Shown piece by piece: positions 1-11,432 of a stretch of DNA of 64,000 bases. Source of the DNA: Plantago major (Eukaryota; Streptophyta; Magnoliopsida; Lamiales; Plantaginaceae); the NCBI GenBank assembly GCA_026545765.1, contig CM048839.1:58959677-59023676 (forward strand), given 5' to 3'. The notes under the pieces were generated by a model. That model searched no databases. It was not told the origin of the DNA and worked only from the letters and a program-made list of their open reading frames with translations. Numbering within the stretch: position 1 is the stretch's first letter; every line of letters begins with the position of its first letter. The position numbers were made by a program, and so were the translations under genes.

Positions 1-71
1 TATACAGTCGAAAAATTAAATTTCGTCAATCAAACAGAGGAGTTAAGTCCCCGACAACGACACCATAAACT
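1..71 (-). mobile_element. Leader and primer-binding site of a gypsy element leaving the left edge
   Basis: Read on the minus strand, 65-43 gives TGGTGTCGTTGTCGGGGACT, a variant of the TGGCGCCGTTGCCGGGGA primer-binding site used by plant Athila/Tat-type Ty3/gypsy elements. It lies directly inside the LTR that begins at 72, so the rest of this element (gag-pol and 3' LTR) must lie to the left of the window. No coding part of it is visible here. Confidence 0.7.
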
Positions 72-1695
72 TGATGTGTTAAGTCAATGTTTTAAATTTG
101 TTTACCAAGCCAAGAGTTAATTCCCAACACTATGAAAACTTGTAGTGCAGTGAAGTTAACCCCGAGGTCGGTCTCTAAGGACTTAACTAGGCTGAGTTGC
201 GTTTACGAATAGTAATGACAATATGGAAAGCAGTAAAAGTTGATCTGCTTCGGCAGCCATATGATAATCTAACAAATATGCAGACTAACTAGAAAACAGA
301 TTAACTTGTGAAGACGAATATGTGAGAGGGAATTATGGTGTGGTGACAGAAAACAAGCTAGCTAGCAGGAAACATGCAAAAATAATTGATGTCGATTTAC
401 TCTAGTTCTAGGCAGACACCTTATATCAGATAAGGTACGAAGGACTATGACAATGAGCTAACTTAATTTGTTCTAGAACACATATAACATTAGTGAAGGC
501 GTCAATTCCACTAAGCTACAATTAACAAGCTAATGTAGTTATTGTGTTTGCAACGAACCAATGGATTAGCAATGTTTAGACGTTTTGGTATGGAAGATCA
601 GTTGCATAATCCATTGGTGATTTTGGCGGTAAAACTCAATACACATAACTACATACGCATTTAATCAAAACGGCACGGAGTAAATCGCATCTTATATGTT
701 ATTCAATTGCATAAACCCTAACTAGCATGCATTGAATTCATCAACACCCCATAATTGGGTGTTTTGCTACTCATGATATGCGAAGACATAATCAATATCA
801 TATACGAACACATAATAGACATAATTGAATACTAAATACCAAGAATCAAGAGTTGATACAATTTTACCCAATCGTGCACAAACCCTAGGTATAATTGAAG
901 AAACTTGGAATCCAATCGGTAGAAAAGTATCAATATGTCCTCCCAATCAAGAATCAACGTCAAAGTACAAGAGAAATAGGTTCAATTATCTTCAGTAATA
1001 GGTAGGTAATTATCTTGGAAAAGTTCTTGGTGGAGAGCAAAAAGATGTAAAAGTGAATATCAGTACAATGGTGTTTTTGTTCAAACTAATAGCAAATGGG
1101 AAAAGAAACAAATTGGGAAACAGCGCGTCTGAGGAATTACACTGGTGTACGCCAGTTACCCGCCTGGCTAAGCCAGATAGGCTCCTGGCATACGCAGGAG
1201 GTATCTGGCGTACGCCAGGTACCCTGGTAGGCCCGATCGGCACTTTTGAGTATCTAAACGTCAGAATTTGGACATGGTTTCTTGATAAAAGTTGTATCTA
1301 TTGGTCTTATCTACGCGTGGACAGCAAGATCAGGTCAATCGGAGTTCATATGGGAAAGTTATGGCCAAAATACTAGGACTGCTCCAAGTTTGTACTTTCA
1401 CATATCTTCGCTCGAACATCTCTAGAATCTCTATCCGAACTCCGAATCCACTTCCGTTTTGACCGTTGGACTTCGTTTTCAAACGTATTTAAGGCCTTGG
1501 AACTTCCTTGTTTCCATTAATGCATTAATATCTATTGTTTTAGCCTTGTTTCAAAGCGATTTCACCAAACACCTAGAAAATACACAAAACACGAAAACGT
1601 ATCAAAACTCTTTGAAAACTAATAAAAACTACACTTATGGATGACAATAAGACAGTAAAAAAGACTAAATGAGACGGTGTAAAACCGACTCATCA
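72..1695 (-). mobile_element. Gypsy 5' LTR (LTR A), minus orientation
   Basis: The segment is bounded by TGATG at 72 and CATCA at 1695 and sits beside a primer-binding site at 43-65. Its sense 5' end (TGATGAGTCGGTTTT) is shared with the LTRs ending at 11432 and 15753. About 100 bases from its left end is the block GGTCGGTCTCTAAGGACTTA, also found in LTRs B, C, D and E in diverged form, so the five are related. A GC-rich palindrome cluster lies at 1142-1218. The small ORFs within it (1010-1376, 1459-1644) look like chance frames. Confidence 0.75.
1142..1218. repeat. Cluster of GC-rich palindromes in LTR A
   Basis: Four dyads lie in 77 bases: CTGGTGTACGCCAG (1142-1155, one mismatch), CTGGCTAAGCCAG (1164-1176), CTCCTGGCATACGCAGGAG (1182-1200) and the perfect palindrome CTGGCGTACGCCAG (1205-1218). 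Equivalent clusters with different sequence occur in LTRs B, C, D and E. Confidence 0.8.
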
Positions 1696-1954
1696 ATATG
1701 CTACTGTGGACTGTTTAATTGCGTATGATCGTATTTGGATTAGTAATCTTGATGCTTTTCTCCCCCTTTGTGCCCAAGAGTATGATGATGCCTCTAGTTG
1801 ATCATTGCGTACTAAGGAATTCATGCCGATTTTGTTGTTGGATTAAATGAAATTCATTCCTACTATTCTGCGAAAATTGGTTTGGGGAGGTTGCATCTCT
1901 AGTCACCATATTCATTGATTGTGCCTCGATTCTAACAAGTCTCTTGCAGGAACA

Positions 1955-2980
1955 ATGAGGCGATTCACAAGAAGCAAGAAAAGAAGAGGTGAGGGTTTGA
2001 GTAGAGATGCGGAGCAGCATATGGAAGTCGAAGCTGACCCCGTTGGTCAGCAATCTGCAGCGGGCAGAGAGTATCAGGCTCAACACTTCAGCAAACCATG
2101 GAATATGTTCCCTGAATGAGCATTTGTGCTTAACGGAGCTGAACATCCTATCTATGCCAAAATCTTGGCAACAATCAGGAACCTGCAGTTGGATATACTT
2201 GCTCAAGCACCGTGCAAGTACGATCAAGCTCTAGTCACCGAGTTCTATATTATGATGCACGAAAAAGAACCCTTTTCTGGGGAGATGTATGTCAGAGGCA
2301 GGGTGCTGCAATTATCTGCAGAGTCAATCCGAGAATTCTTGGGTGCAAGAGAACCAGTAGATGGAGAGGGCATCTACGAGCACACTGGCCTGAACGCGAT
2401 AAACATAAGATATGGAGATCATCTGGTGGCAAATGTAGTACAGGAGGACATCCCAACTGACTCCTTCGTCGGCAAAAACATGATTTTGAGGCAGTATCTA
2501 ACGACAGAGGTTCGGTTATGGCAACAGTGGGTGCAGTATAATGTGCTGCCTAGTTCTCATCTTCCTGATTTATACCCTCCCATCGCACGAATGATTAGAG
2601 CTTTGATGGAGAACGTCTACGTCGACATTGGGGCGATTATTGTGGGAGAGGTTATGGCCCGCCCTGGTAAACCCTTGCTCCTGGCATTTTCGTGTTTGAT
2701 CACTGCCTTCTGTAAGCATCACCGAGTGGGAGGAATTCAGTGTATCGGGCCACCAAAAGGACCCTTCACCATGAAGGAAGCTAGGCAGGTATTTGAGGCA
2801 GGAGAGAGCGCGAGAATCAGGGTGCAAAACTTAGTTGAGGACCTGTCTGGTGCACACATGCCAGAGGATGATGACGAGGAGTACAACCCCGTTGAGGAGG
2901 ACAAGGACTTAGAGGAAGACGAAGCTCCACCGTCTACACTGCCTCACCAATATGAATCCACCGGAGATTACTCTGCATAG
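1955..2980 (+). pseudogene. Putative plant transposon protein (PF20167-like) ORF of a gypsy element
   Basis: A basic N-terminus (MRRFTRSKKRRGEG) is followed by a main open stretch, 2126-2980, of 284 codons. Features typical of the 'putative plant transposon protein' domain are visible: an EFY motif, then VRGRVLQLSAESIREFLG, then a region rich in W and L (WQQWVQYNVLPSSHL), then LAFSCLITAFCK. The tail is highly acidic (EDDDEEY, EEDKDLEEDEA). The biochemical function of this family is unknown to me. It lies just before a polypurine tract and LTR D, the place where Athila-type elements carry an extra 3' ORF. It looks slightly broken. 1696-1954, between LTR A and this ORF, shows nothing recognisable. 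Family assignment is from remembered motif patterns, not a search. Confidence 0.6.
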
Positions 2981-3110
2981 TTTGAGCAGATGACTCAGCA
3001 GTTCCAGCAGTGGGCAGGACCCCACTACGCCATGATCGAGGGGCAGTACACAGTTTTCTCGCATCGAGGACCACTATACCTGGATTGAGTGACACTATGA
3101 GCAACATGCA

Positions 3111-3122
3111 GAAAGGGATAGG
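3111..3122 (+). other. Candidate polypurine tract before LTR D
   Basis: GAAAGGGATAGG immediately precedes the TGTTGAGG start of LTR D. This is the position and composition expected of the plus-strand primer of an LTR element, and it links the ORF at 1955-2980 to this LTR as a 3' end. Confidence 0.5.
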
Positions 3123-4383
3123 TGTTGAGGCATTTTTAGGACTCCTCATCGAGTTGTTTTTACCTTGTTTTTACTAACTTTTTGTTTAGTTTTTCCTTTA
3201 TTTGTATATATTTTGTCTTTTGTTTGTGTTTATTTTGTTTCCACATTGATTCCAAGTTTTAGGTACTTTTCATGAAGAAAAGGAGTCAAAATGATGCATT
3301 TGGATGCACTTTGTCGGAGCTCCAAGACTCCAAATAGGTGCCACGAAGGTTCCTGGAATGCCAAACGGGTCAAGGATGAAAGAATAAGTCGAGATCGAGC
3401 CTGAGGAAGAGCGGGAAAATCGCCCGGACGACTGGATGCAGCCACAGAGCTGGAGCTGGGGCGATCGCCCGCTCCGATCTGTTCCAGTTGTGGCGTTACT
3501 TTTTCTGTTTCTGGCATTTTAAACTCCAGATTTTGTATTTTGAATATCACGTTTTCATTTCACACAATATTTGGGAGTATTTTGAGAGGTCTAGGGTTCC
3601 AAGAATCATCCATCTGATTGAAGTTGGAGTCTTGGTTAACCATTTAGCTGATGATTTCTTCCTGTAAACATTACTATTCACCATTGTTGATCAATTGGAG
3701 CTCAATAATTCTTCACACTCGGTAATTCTGTATCATTTATGATTTCTTGCTTCTTGTGTATGTTTATGCTTATGATTATCATATCTCTTGCCTATGACAA
3801 CATGAGTATGAGTAGCTAAACATCACCCATGGGTTGGTGGTGAAATCTTGAGCATGCTAGTATAGGACTTTGGATGAAAATACATTGTTGTTTTGTTTGC
3901 TGAATTCTTGCGAATCATTTATTAGTTCAATGTCTTAGGAATCATTTCTTAATACCCAAAATCCACAAGAGGGATTCGCACCCTCAAGGTTACTTACGAT
4001 TCAAGCCCAACACATTTGACTAGAAACGCTGACTAGTAGAATTGAGACTCTACTACGTTGATAAAACGTTTTCACTTTCAAAAGTCGTGTATTCCATTGC
4101 ATCCATATGCTAGCTAGCTCTTGATGAAACCACCACCCCATGTCACCTTTAATTGATAACAAAACCCGTGTTTGCTGTTTACTATCTGTTTGATTTGCGA
4201 AAGAGAGAATTGGCGGTCATAAGACGCAATTCTAGACAAACTAGTACTTCAAAACACCGACAAGCTTAGTTAAGTCCTTTGAGAACGACACTCGGGGAAA
4301 CATATCAACTCACTACGTGCTTTTTCTGGTGAACCTTGATATTGCTCTTGGCTTATAAATTAAGGACTTGATTTGATGCATCA
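3123..4383 (+). mobile_element. Athila-like gypsy LTR (LTR D)
   Basis: The LTR starts TGTTGAGG after a purine tract and ends GATGCATCA just before a TGGCGCC primer-binding site at 4390. It holds the block GTCCTTTGAGAACGACACTC near its 3' end, matching the block shared by the other gypsy LTRs in the window. Because a 3'-type ORF lies upstream and a gag lies downstream, this single LTR serves as both a 3' and a 5' LTR, as expected after LTR-LTR recombination. Length is about 1.26 kb. Confidence 0.75.
3409..3474. repeat. Palindrome cluster in LTR D
   Basis: The perfect palindrome GGGCGATCGCCC (3459-3470) lies next to AGCTGGAGCT. An outer pair, GAGCGGG (3409-3415) and CCCGCTC (3468-3474), could enclose the region in a longer hairpin. 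The position within the LTR is comparable to the clusters in LTRs A, B, C and E. Confidence 0.7.
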
Positions 4384-4389
4384 TATTTT

Positions 4390-4408
4390 TGGCGCCGCTA
4401 CCGAGGAC
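4390..4408 (+). other. Primer-binding site, Athila/Tat type
   Basis: TGGCGCCGCTACCGAGGAC follows LTR D after a short T run. It closely resembles the tRNA-Asp-type primer site of plant Athila/Tat gypsy elements. Confidence 0.8.
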
Positions 4409-4487
4409 TTAACCCCCTTAGTTTGTGTTTTAAAATTAGTTTACTCCGTTCTCTGTGTATGTGGTATTTGAAGTTTACACAAACAGG

Positions 4488-5141
4488 TAGGGGTGTACAT
4501 TAGAAAAAAAAAACCCGCCCGCCAAGCCGCCCACCACATAACTGCAACCGCCGGTTATTTTTTTCCCAAAACCCGCCATGGTTTGAAAAGATGTTAACCC
4601 GTCAGTAGCAGGCGGGTGGCGGTTTTAGGGATGTACACCCGCCACCCGCCCGCCCCGTCCGCTAATAATATTTTTATTATTGCTATTACTAATATAATGC
4701 AAATAAGTAATAACAAGGTTTATGTTAATATAGTTACTAATTTTTACTATCACATCCTCACATCTCAATGCGCCCACAAGCATAACTAAAGTTTCTTCAT
4801 GCCTAGATGTTAGTTTACTACAACAAACATGTCTTTTTATAGTTTTTGTCTTGCATCTTACGTGAAATGTATCAATGGCTTATTGTCTCCTATATACATG
4901 AACCATTGAGAATGATTATATTGTTGATTTCACCTCTTCTTGCACTTCTATTTTCCCTTGTGCATGTACGTGTGAGAACCGCCAAACCGCCCGCCACCCA
5001 CCCACCTTTATTGTCACCCGACCTGCCACGGTTTGACAAAATACACACCCTCCATGGTTTAGTATTAGTGTCACCCACATATGGCCGGTTGATTATACTT
5101 TTGGTAAAAAAACCGCCTGTACCTGCCCGTGTACACCCCTA
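4488..5141. mobile_element. Small non-autonomous hAT-type DNA transposon (MITE-like)
   Basis: The 654-base unit has 12-base perfect terminal inverted repeats, TAGGGGTGTACA (4488-4499) and TGTACACCCCTA (5130-5141). The flanking octamers CAAACAGG (4480-4487) and CTAATAGG (5142-5149) match at six of eight positions, as expected for an aged 8-bp hAT target duplication. Both subterminal regions are crowded with CCCGCC/GGCGGG words (4516-4660 and 4980-5125), which resemble transposase-binding subterminal repeats. The middle is A+T-rich. There is no transposase, so it would have depended on an autonomous hAT. The 99-codon frame across its right half (4846-5145) is taken as chance. It sits in the leader between the primer site and gag of the Athila-like element. 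Confidence 0.8.
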
Positions 5142-5199
5142 CTAATAGGTGCTAACGAGTGGTGTAGTTCTGTTGTTGTGATTCTTTTGCAGCACAACA

Positions 5200-5879
5200 A
5201 TGGGAGATACAAGAAATGTTGCTGGAGCTGGTCATAGTGCTCCGAGGAAAACTATCCATGACGTTTTTAGAGCTCATGTTGGAGCACACCAGTCATGTAT
5301 TGTCCTTTCTAAGGTGGCACCGAAATATGAACTGAATCCGTATATTCTTCATCATCTGCCCAAGTTCTATGGGGAAGAAGACGAGGATGTTATGGGGTTC
5401 TTGAAGGAATTGGAGATGTTCATAGCGGGTATGCACAGTACGGGGGTGGAGGATGATGACTTAAGAATGAAGGTATTCCCTATGTGGTTAGCGGACATAG
5501 CTAAGGCATGGCTGAATATGCTTCCCGAGGTCTCTTTGACTACTTGGGCTGAAATTTGTGAGGCTTTGACAGACATATACTACCCTCAGTCGAAGAACAC
5601 CGCCTTGAAAGCTCGAATCACGGGGTTCCAACAAGTACATGATGAGACATTCTATGAAGCTTGGGAGAGGTTTAAGATGCACCAGGCCAAGTGTCCTCAT
5701 CATTGCCTAAGCCTTACGGATATGACGCAATACTTTTATGATGTGTTGCATGAGAGTCATCAATCATATATTGATGTTTCTAGTGGTGGGAGTATCATGG
5801 ATCTTACACCGGAGGAACTTAATAAATTGTTCATAAAGTTTGCAAAGAATTCGCAACACAATTGTTCGGGGAAGGAGTA
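5200..5879 (+). pseudogene. Athila-type gag, cut by a copia insertion
   Basis: The ORF opens with MGDTRNVAGAGHS and has the retrotransposon gag layout of Athila elements: KFYGEEDEDVMGFLKELE, then FPMWLADIAKAWLNMLP, TTWAEICEALTDIYYPQ, the ETFYEAWERFKMHQAKCPHH segment, then YFYDVLHESHQSYIDVSSGG. It should form the capsid-like particle protein. The family is normally longer, with a C-terminal zinc knuckle. Here the reading frame runs into the LTR of copia element F1-a at 5880, so only the N-terminal part is present. Its start lies about 800 bases after the primer site, a distance enlarged by the hAT insertion. Confidence 0.8.
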
Positions 5880-7273
5880 TGTTAGGAATATATGTTCAGA
5901 TTTTGATCAGTAAACCCTAATGACTTATCTTAGTTCAGAAAGGTAACTAGTACTCTTAGTTCACTTGAACAATGTAAAAGAGGAAGCTTACTGAGTATGT
6001 TAGTCTAGCAAATCTTGTATAGGATGTTATGTATCTGAATGTTATTTTTATATCTTTGAAGAAGACCAAGAAGCAAGCATCCAGCAGAAGGAGCTCTTTT
6101 CTGAAGATCAAGAGACTGCACAAGATTGCAGAAGACTAAGGAGAAATGTCTCCTTAGAATGCTTGGCTCAGATACCTTGAAGAAATTAAGTGTCTTTGGA
6201 AGATAAGTATTTGAATAGGTTTCTGATACCCCAAAGCTCACTGAGTAAGGATATGCAAAGCCTCAGATAGCTTGCATTGTTCCGTTGAGACTAAATGATA
6301 AAAGTTAGTACAGTGCATTTATTACACAGACAGAGATATTTGAACAAAAGAGGAAATCTCTATAAAGAGATAAAGCTCACTGCCGTACTATCTTCAAATA
6401 TCAGTAGTTTGAATTTCATTATGCCTAACAGATACTATTCAAACGGCATGATTTTTAACTATAAATATCACCACTTAGAATGCTTGAAAACACACCTTAG
6501 ACTGAACATCATTTGCGATATACATTCAAGCATACAAGCCTTCTACCTACTTACTCTCTAGCTTTTTGTTGCGACTAAAGCTCTTGAATTCTAAGTAGCA
6601 CGAAAGTTCTAAGTGTCCTGATCCTTAACAAGAATTGTTCATTGTGAAAGAGTTGAATCCAAAGATCAAGTTGCGACTTATATCCGAGATTCATTCTCTT
6701 AAACATACAACAAAGACTTGGGTCAGTAAAGAACAACTTACCATACATTACAATGTGTATTAAGTAAGATTGATTCTATAGAGCTCTCTGAGATAACTGA
6801 ATAAGTTATAAGAGCTCGGCCACCTGACAAACTACCATAACCAACATCAGACAGGCGTTGCGCATAGGAAGTACTTAGTTTGAGAAACTAAGGAATATCT
6901 CAAAGGTTACTGAGAAGAGGAAGTACTTGGCTGAGAAAGCTGAGGAATAACTCAGGGGGGAACACTTGGTTGGGAACCTAGTGTAAAAGGGATCAAGAGA
7001 TAGGACTTTGTAAGGGGAACTCAATACCTCATCTTAGTGGATTCAAGTCCTGAAAAAGGGCGATTGGATTAGTTAAGGGATTACGCCACCCTCAGATACC
7101 ACATTAAAGCACTGTGTTATTTACTTACTACACTTTACTTACTGCTTATTCATTGCTTGTTGAGTACTTACATACATTATATCTGATATCTGAGAAAATG
7201 TTTTATCGTTAAAAGTTTGAAAAGACTATTCACCCCCTTCTAGTCTTTTATTTTGCCATTATCTGGACCAACA
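5880..7273 (+). mobile_element. Copia F1 LTR (LTR1)
   Basis: The LTR starts TGTTAGGAATAT and ends TGGACCAACA, 1394 bp, followed by AG and a TGGTATCAGAGC primer site. Closely related LTRs are at 24601-26059 and 53006-54508, with part of another at 54546-54937. A more distant relative lies in reverse at 56925-58353. A TATA-like box sits near its middle. Confidence 0.9.
6460..6467 (+). promoter_or_regulatory. TATA-like box of LTR1
   Basis: TATAAATA lies in the context AACTATAAATATCACCACTT, which recurs at 25180-25187 and 53584-53591 in the sister LTRs. This is about 580 bases into the LTR and is the best candidate for the U3 promoter. No transcript data are available. Confidence 0.6.
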
Positions 7274-7275
7274 AG

Positions 7276-7287
7276 TGGTATCAGAGC
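7276..7287 (+). other. Primer-binding site, tRNA-Met type
   Basis: TGGTATCAGAGC sits two bases after LTR1, complementary to the 3' end of initiator tRNA-Met, the usual copia primer. Confidence 0.9.
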
Positions 7288-7391
7288 GGGAGGTTCTTTA
7301 ACCTTCTGCACTGAACCTAGATCCTAGATAAGTGCCAACTAACAGCTCACCATCTACACTTGCTTTGTTTGTTTAGTGTGTTTGCTGCAGG

Positions 7392-7638
7392 ATGTCTCTA
7401 AGCCATGCACCCACCCTCAAGCTAGAGAACAATGAGAAATGGAAGAACAACAAGATGCTTCACCTGGAAGCTATTAGTGACGAATGATAGAAGTGATAAA
7501 GAATGGCCCAATTGTCATTCAACGTGAGAAGCAAGTCATTGAAGTATCTAGTAGTTGAGACAAAGACACAACATATGCTACTGGATCTACTACAACCAGC
7601 ACATCCTCAGGCACAAGATCCACTGGAGAAATTGCCTA
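7392..7638 (+). pseudogene. Copia F1 gag, N-terminal part
   Basis: The start MSLSHAPTLKLENNEKW corresponds to the start of the sister gag at 26178. The sequence runs to the insertion point of element F2. It matches 26178-26420 closely at the DNA level and is a decayed copy. The remaining gag sequence resumes at 21156. Confidence 0.7.
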
Positions 7639-8566
7639 TGAAAGAATATAAGGACCGGAACATTGTATTAAACTGTATTCGCACAACAATTAATATCAAC
7701 AATGATATAACTCTTAATGTAACAGATAACCCTCAAATAGAAAAACAAACACAGCGGAATAATCTGACAAATACAGAGATGTTTTTCTGAACTGTTGTAC
7801 TCTAACTTGTTGTAACCATACTATTGATATCAATGTTGAGTCAACAGTTGGTGTAACAGAGACTGACGAATAGGTAAACAGAAAACTCTGAAAGTAGCAG
7901 AAAATAAATATAAAGAACACAGAGTTGTTTGATTAAAAACTTAACTGGTATATGAAATACCAGTCGAGCAAATATTCACTATATTGATTAAGTGAATTTA
8001 TGAAAATAAGATTCAAGTTTTCACAAGTTGAAACCTTGAACTTCAAAAACTAAACAGCTTAGAATAGTGCTACCTATTCTCTGGTTGACATATCTAGACC
8101 AACTCTAGATAATCGAGAAACCTATCCTTATTAAAAGCCAACTGCAAAGTACATGTAGTAAATACAAAGTAACTATGAATATATCTTTGAGAGTAAGTAC
8201 TTTGTTCTCGTTACTTTGCATCCATCCTTGATCTTGTATATATAGTATCGTTCTTCACTCAAGGACAGATCTTCCAGAATTTCCTTTCCATGCTTATCAT
8301 ATCTTCACTTGTTCATCCCAAGATTTTATTCTTCCAGAATCTCTTCTTTTGATCTCTTTCCTTAAATACTCCAAGCTATGTTGAGCTCCTTTGTTTCTTC
8401 TCAATCTTCGAAATCTACAGCATGTTTAAACCAATAAATCACAACTGTCGAACTAGGTTAAAGATTAGTGAAGGAAAGGCAATATTACATAAAAGCCCTG
8501 CAATACACAAAAGAGATATTAAGTTAACTTTTGATGTAACACTGTACATAAAACAGTGAACTCTCA
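7639..8566 (-). mobile_element. Copia F2 3' LTR
   Basis: A 928-bp LTR, partner of 20241-21155. Immediately to the right, 8567-8580 reads ATCTCCCCCTTATT, which on the minus strand is the polypurine tract AATAAGGGGGAGAT adjoining the LTR start. The interval 8581-8747 between this tract and the aORF is A+T-rich and holds nothing else recognisable. Confidence 0.9.
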
Positions 8567-8747
8567 ATCTCCCCCTTATTGCCTTTTTTCACAACACCTA
8601 AACAATCAAATATAAATAATGATGAAGAGAAGATTATACTAATTAACTCCCCCTTAACATAAGATCCACAGTTTTATCACAAAATAGAGGCAAATATCAA
8701 AGCAAGTAAACATGTTCGACAAATTCAAAAATAGTCCAAATGTAACA

Positions 8748-9965
8748 TCAGACTTCATTCTTGAGTCTCTTCCTCTGAGCCTTCTTCTTCTTCACCCGTT
8801 TCTTCTTCAGCAACTCCAGCAACTTCAGCTTCATCATTATTAGCAGCTTCAACAATTTCTCCCCCTTGTTGTGATGAAAGCAAATCAACCAGAACCTTAC
8901 GCTGATCAAACATACCCTGAATACTGTCATCCAAGGCCTGAATCTGGTTCACCACTGTCTGCTCAAACTGACTGAATGGCTGGGGAAGATGAGGAAACAA
9001 CACTGTTGAATTAACAGTTGGAGCAACTCCTACAGGTGGTGCTGGAATAGGTGGAGCCTGTGCCTTCCATGGGAGATCTTAAACCCTGTATGTGGTAAGT
9101 ACATGATTAGTTACCTTGATACCTTTGAAATCATTCAACTCCACTTCATTTGCCTCTGGGGCAAAGTCTTCATCAATCAGGTACCCATACAACATTGATG
9201 GATACATAAGGTTCCCAACATCACCCTTGCTTGAGAAATTTCCCAAGTGATCAAAGACCCTTTGACCTAAGTTGATAGGCAGGCCAAGTTTGAGCTTGTA
9301 AAGCAGCACAACAACATTGGAAGAAACAATATTACTGTTGGTAGTAGGGAGCCAGTTGTGAATGCAGACTCGGAACAAAACAACCATCATAGATGTGAGG
9401 AGTTTGGCTGGAAAGATTGATTGCCATAGGATCCCTATGGTGCCAGTAATAACCTGAGCAACTTCATCCATGCGCACTTCCAGGTCTGTGTCTTCAACAT
9501 TGGGTGTTCCCAAGATTTCATTGAGTCTTTCTGGGGTAATATCATAAATATATCCACGCAGATAAGCTTTGCCATACTTAGGGGAACCAGAGACAGCAAA
9601 GTGAGGAGAAAGATTGCAGTAAAACTCACGAATCACAGTAGGCACATAAGGATCAAGTCCTTCAACAGTACCAATAAAACCTCTTTGATCAAAAAACTCA
9701 AACAAATTGCACTGCTTAAAACTGGACATAACAATCTTTTTCTCAGCCAAAATAGGATGGTGACTAAAAGTAGGCCATGATTCAGCAATTTCCAGAGTAA
9801 AGAAGGTATCATTGTGCGCAACTTCATCAAAATTAGAATAAGAAGATTGTGGAGAAGATACCTAATCAAATGCATCAGTAAATGGAGCAACAGTTGAATC
9901 AACAGACATAGCATCCTCTTATTCCTGAGGTTGTTCATAATTTGAGTCTCTGGAGTCATCATTAT
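8748..9965 (-). pseudogene. F2 aORF, C-terminal portion with a plant-transposon-protein-like domain
   Basis: The main open stretch, 9750-9079 (223 codons), shows NLFEFFDQRGFIGTVEGLDP, VIREFYCNLSPHF, then KAYLRGYIYDITPERLNEIL. This is the EFY...RG...P..LN.FL pattern of the putative plant transposon protein domain. It is followed by ILWQSIFPAKLLTSMMVVLF. The tail at 9003-8755 is acidic (EEETGEEEEGSEEETQE) after a short helical stretch. It lies between pol and the 3' LTR, the usual place of an additional or envelope-like ORF in large copia elements. The rest of the same ORF is on the far side of the gypsy insertion (15754-16236). Function unknown. Confidence 0.6.
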
Positions 9966-11432
9966 TGATGTATCAAAATCAAAGTTTTAATATTTGTTTA
10001 AGAGCCAAGAGCTCAACACTACGAAAACTTGTAGTGCAGAGAAGTCAACCCCAAGGTCGGTCTCGAAGGACTTAAATAGGCTGAGTTTGGGTTTACGAAT
10101 AGTAGACACAATATGGAAAGCAGTAAATGTTTGTTTGCTTCGGCAGTGAGATTGATATATGAATGAGGAGAATTATGAAGTGGTGACTAGAAGACAAGCT
10201 AGCTAGCAGGAAATATGCGATCAACAGGAAAGCGATTACTCTCAAGTTGTCACTACTTAGGTTCAGAAAACCAATAGCATTAGTGAAGGCATCAATTTCA
10301 CTAAGCTGCAATTAATTAAGCTAATCCTATTATTACCGTCTGCAACTAACTGTTAGATTGAAGCAAGACAAAAAACGTTTTGGTTTCTAAATATCAAATG
10401 CTTATCTAACAGTGATATTGACGGATTGCACATCAAACGTAATAGCAGAATACGCAATTAATCTAAAAAGTTCATAGTAATCGTAACCTGAATATATATA
10501 ATCGTATAAACCCTAACTAGCATGCCTGAATTCGTCACCACCCCATAATCAGGGTGTTTAGCTACTCATGTTATGCGAAGACATAATCAATAAAGCAATT
10601 AAACAATCAACAGACATAATCTAATACTAGAAAAGAAGAATCGAACGATTGATACAATTTACCCTTCGTTGTCACAAACCCTAGGTAGAATTGAAGAACC
10701 TGAATCGAATCGATGAAAAGAGTAGGTAGATTACGCTCCCAATCAATGATAATCATCGGATTACAAGGTGAAAATCGGTTCAATTCCCTCAAAACGAGTA
10801 ATTGCCTTGGAAACTAGGTCTAGGTTGAGAGAAAAGTTCAATACTTGACAATAGAATGAATTATGAAAATAATAATGTTGTTTCTAACTAAAAGAAAGGA
10901 AGAAAAACTAAGTCCGAAAATTAGGAAAGAATCGGAAAAAATCACGCAGAAACAGAGAAAGTTGGCGTCCGCCATGGAAGAAAGTTGGTGGACGCCAAGA
11001 TATAACTTGGTAGACGCCAAAATCCATCAATGGCGTCCGGCAAGTCCAACTTTGGCGTCCGCCAAAACTTTCTGGATTGTTTTGGCGGACGCCAATCTGT
11101 AAAGTGGCGTTCGCTGACTCTTCCGGTAAATGACGTTTTTCCCTTTTTGTCCTTCTTGCTCAATTTTGCTCCTTTTCACTTCAAATCTGGACGTTTCGGC
11201 TTCCCCGCTTCACTTCTAGCAACCATACGAAGCATCGGCACTCTATATCATCCAGATATATGTAAAATACATCATTTTTGCCTTCAATTAGCACGGTTTA
11301 GCCAAATACCTACAAAAGTCAAAGAGAACAAAACAAGTTTAAAGACTCTAGGAAAACAACTAAAACTATACTTAAGGATAACAAAAAGACGACAAAAAAG
11401 ACAAGAAGAGACGATAGAAAACCGACTCATCA
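9966..11432 (-). mobile_element. Gypsy 3' LTR (LTR B)
   Basis: Bounded by TGATG at 9966 and CATCA at 11432, 1467 bp. On the minus strand its start TGATGAGTCGG follows a purine-rich tract derived from 11433-11449. It is closely similar to LTR C and more distantly to LTR A; all carry the GGTCGGTCTC..AAGGACTTA block near the sense 3' end. Confidence 0.85.
10962..11095. repeat. Array of TTGGCGTCCGCCAA palindromes in LTR B
   Basis: About six 14-base near-palindromes with arms TTGGCG and CGCCAA occur: 10962-10975, 10985-10998, 11007-11020, near 11031-11043, 11052-11065 and 11082-11095. Spacing is irregular and the central two bases vary (TC or GA). Confidence 0.85.

Noticed and set aside
72-1695. 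Overlapping ORFs of 107 and 77 codons on opposite strands around 1010-1376
   Set aside because: They are produced by the GC-rich palindromic cluster keeping frames open on both strands.
4846-5145. 99-codon ORF with hydrophobic N-terminus
   Set aside because: It lies within the hAT MITE and runs through its right inverted repeat; no similarity to any family.
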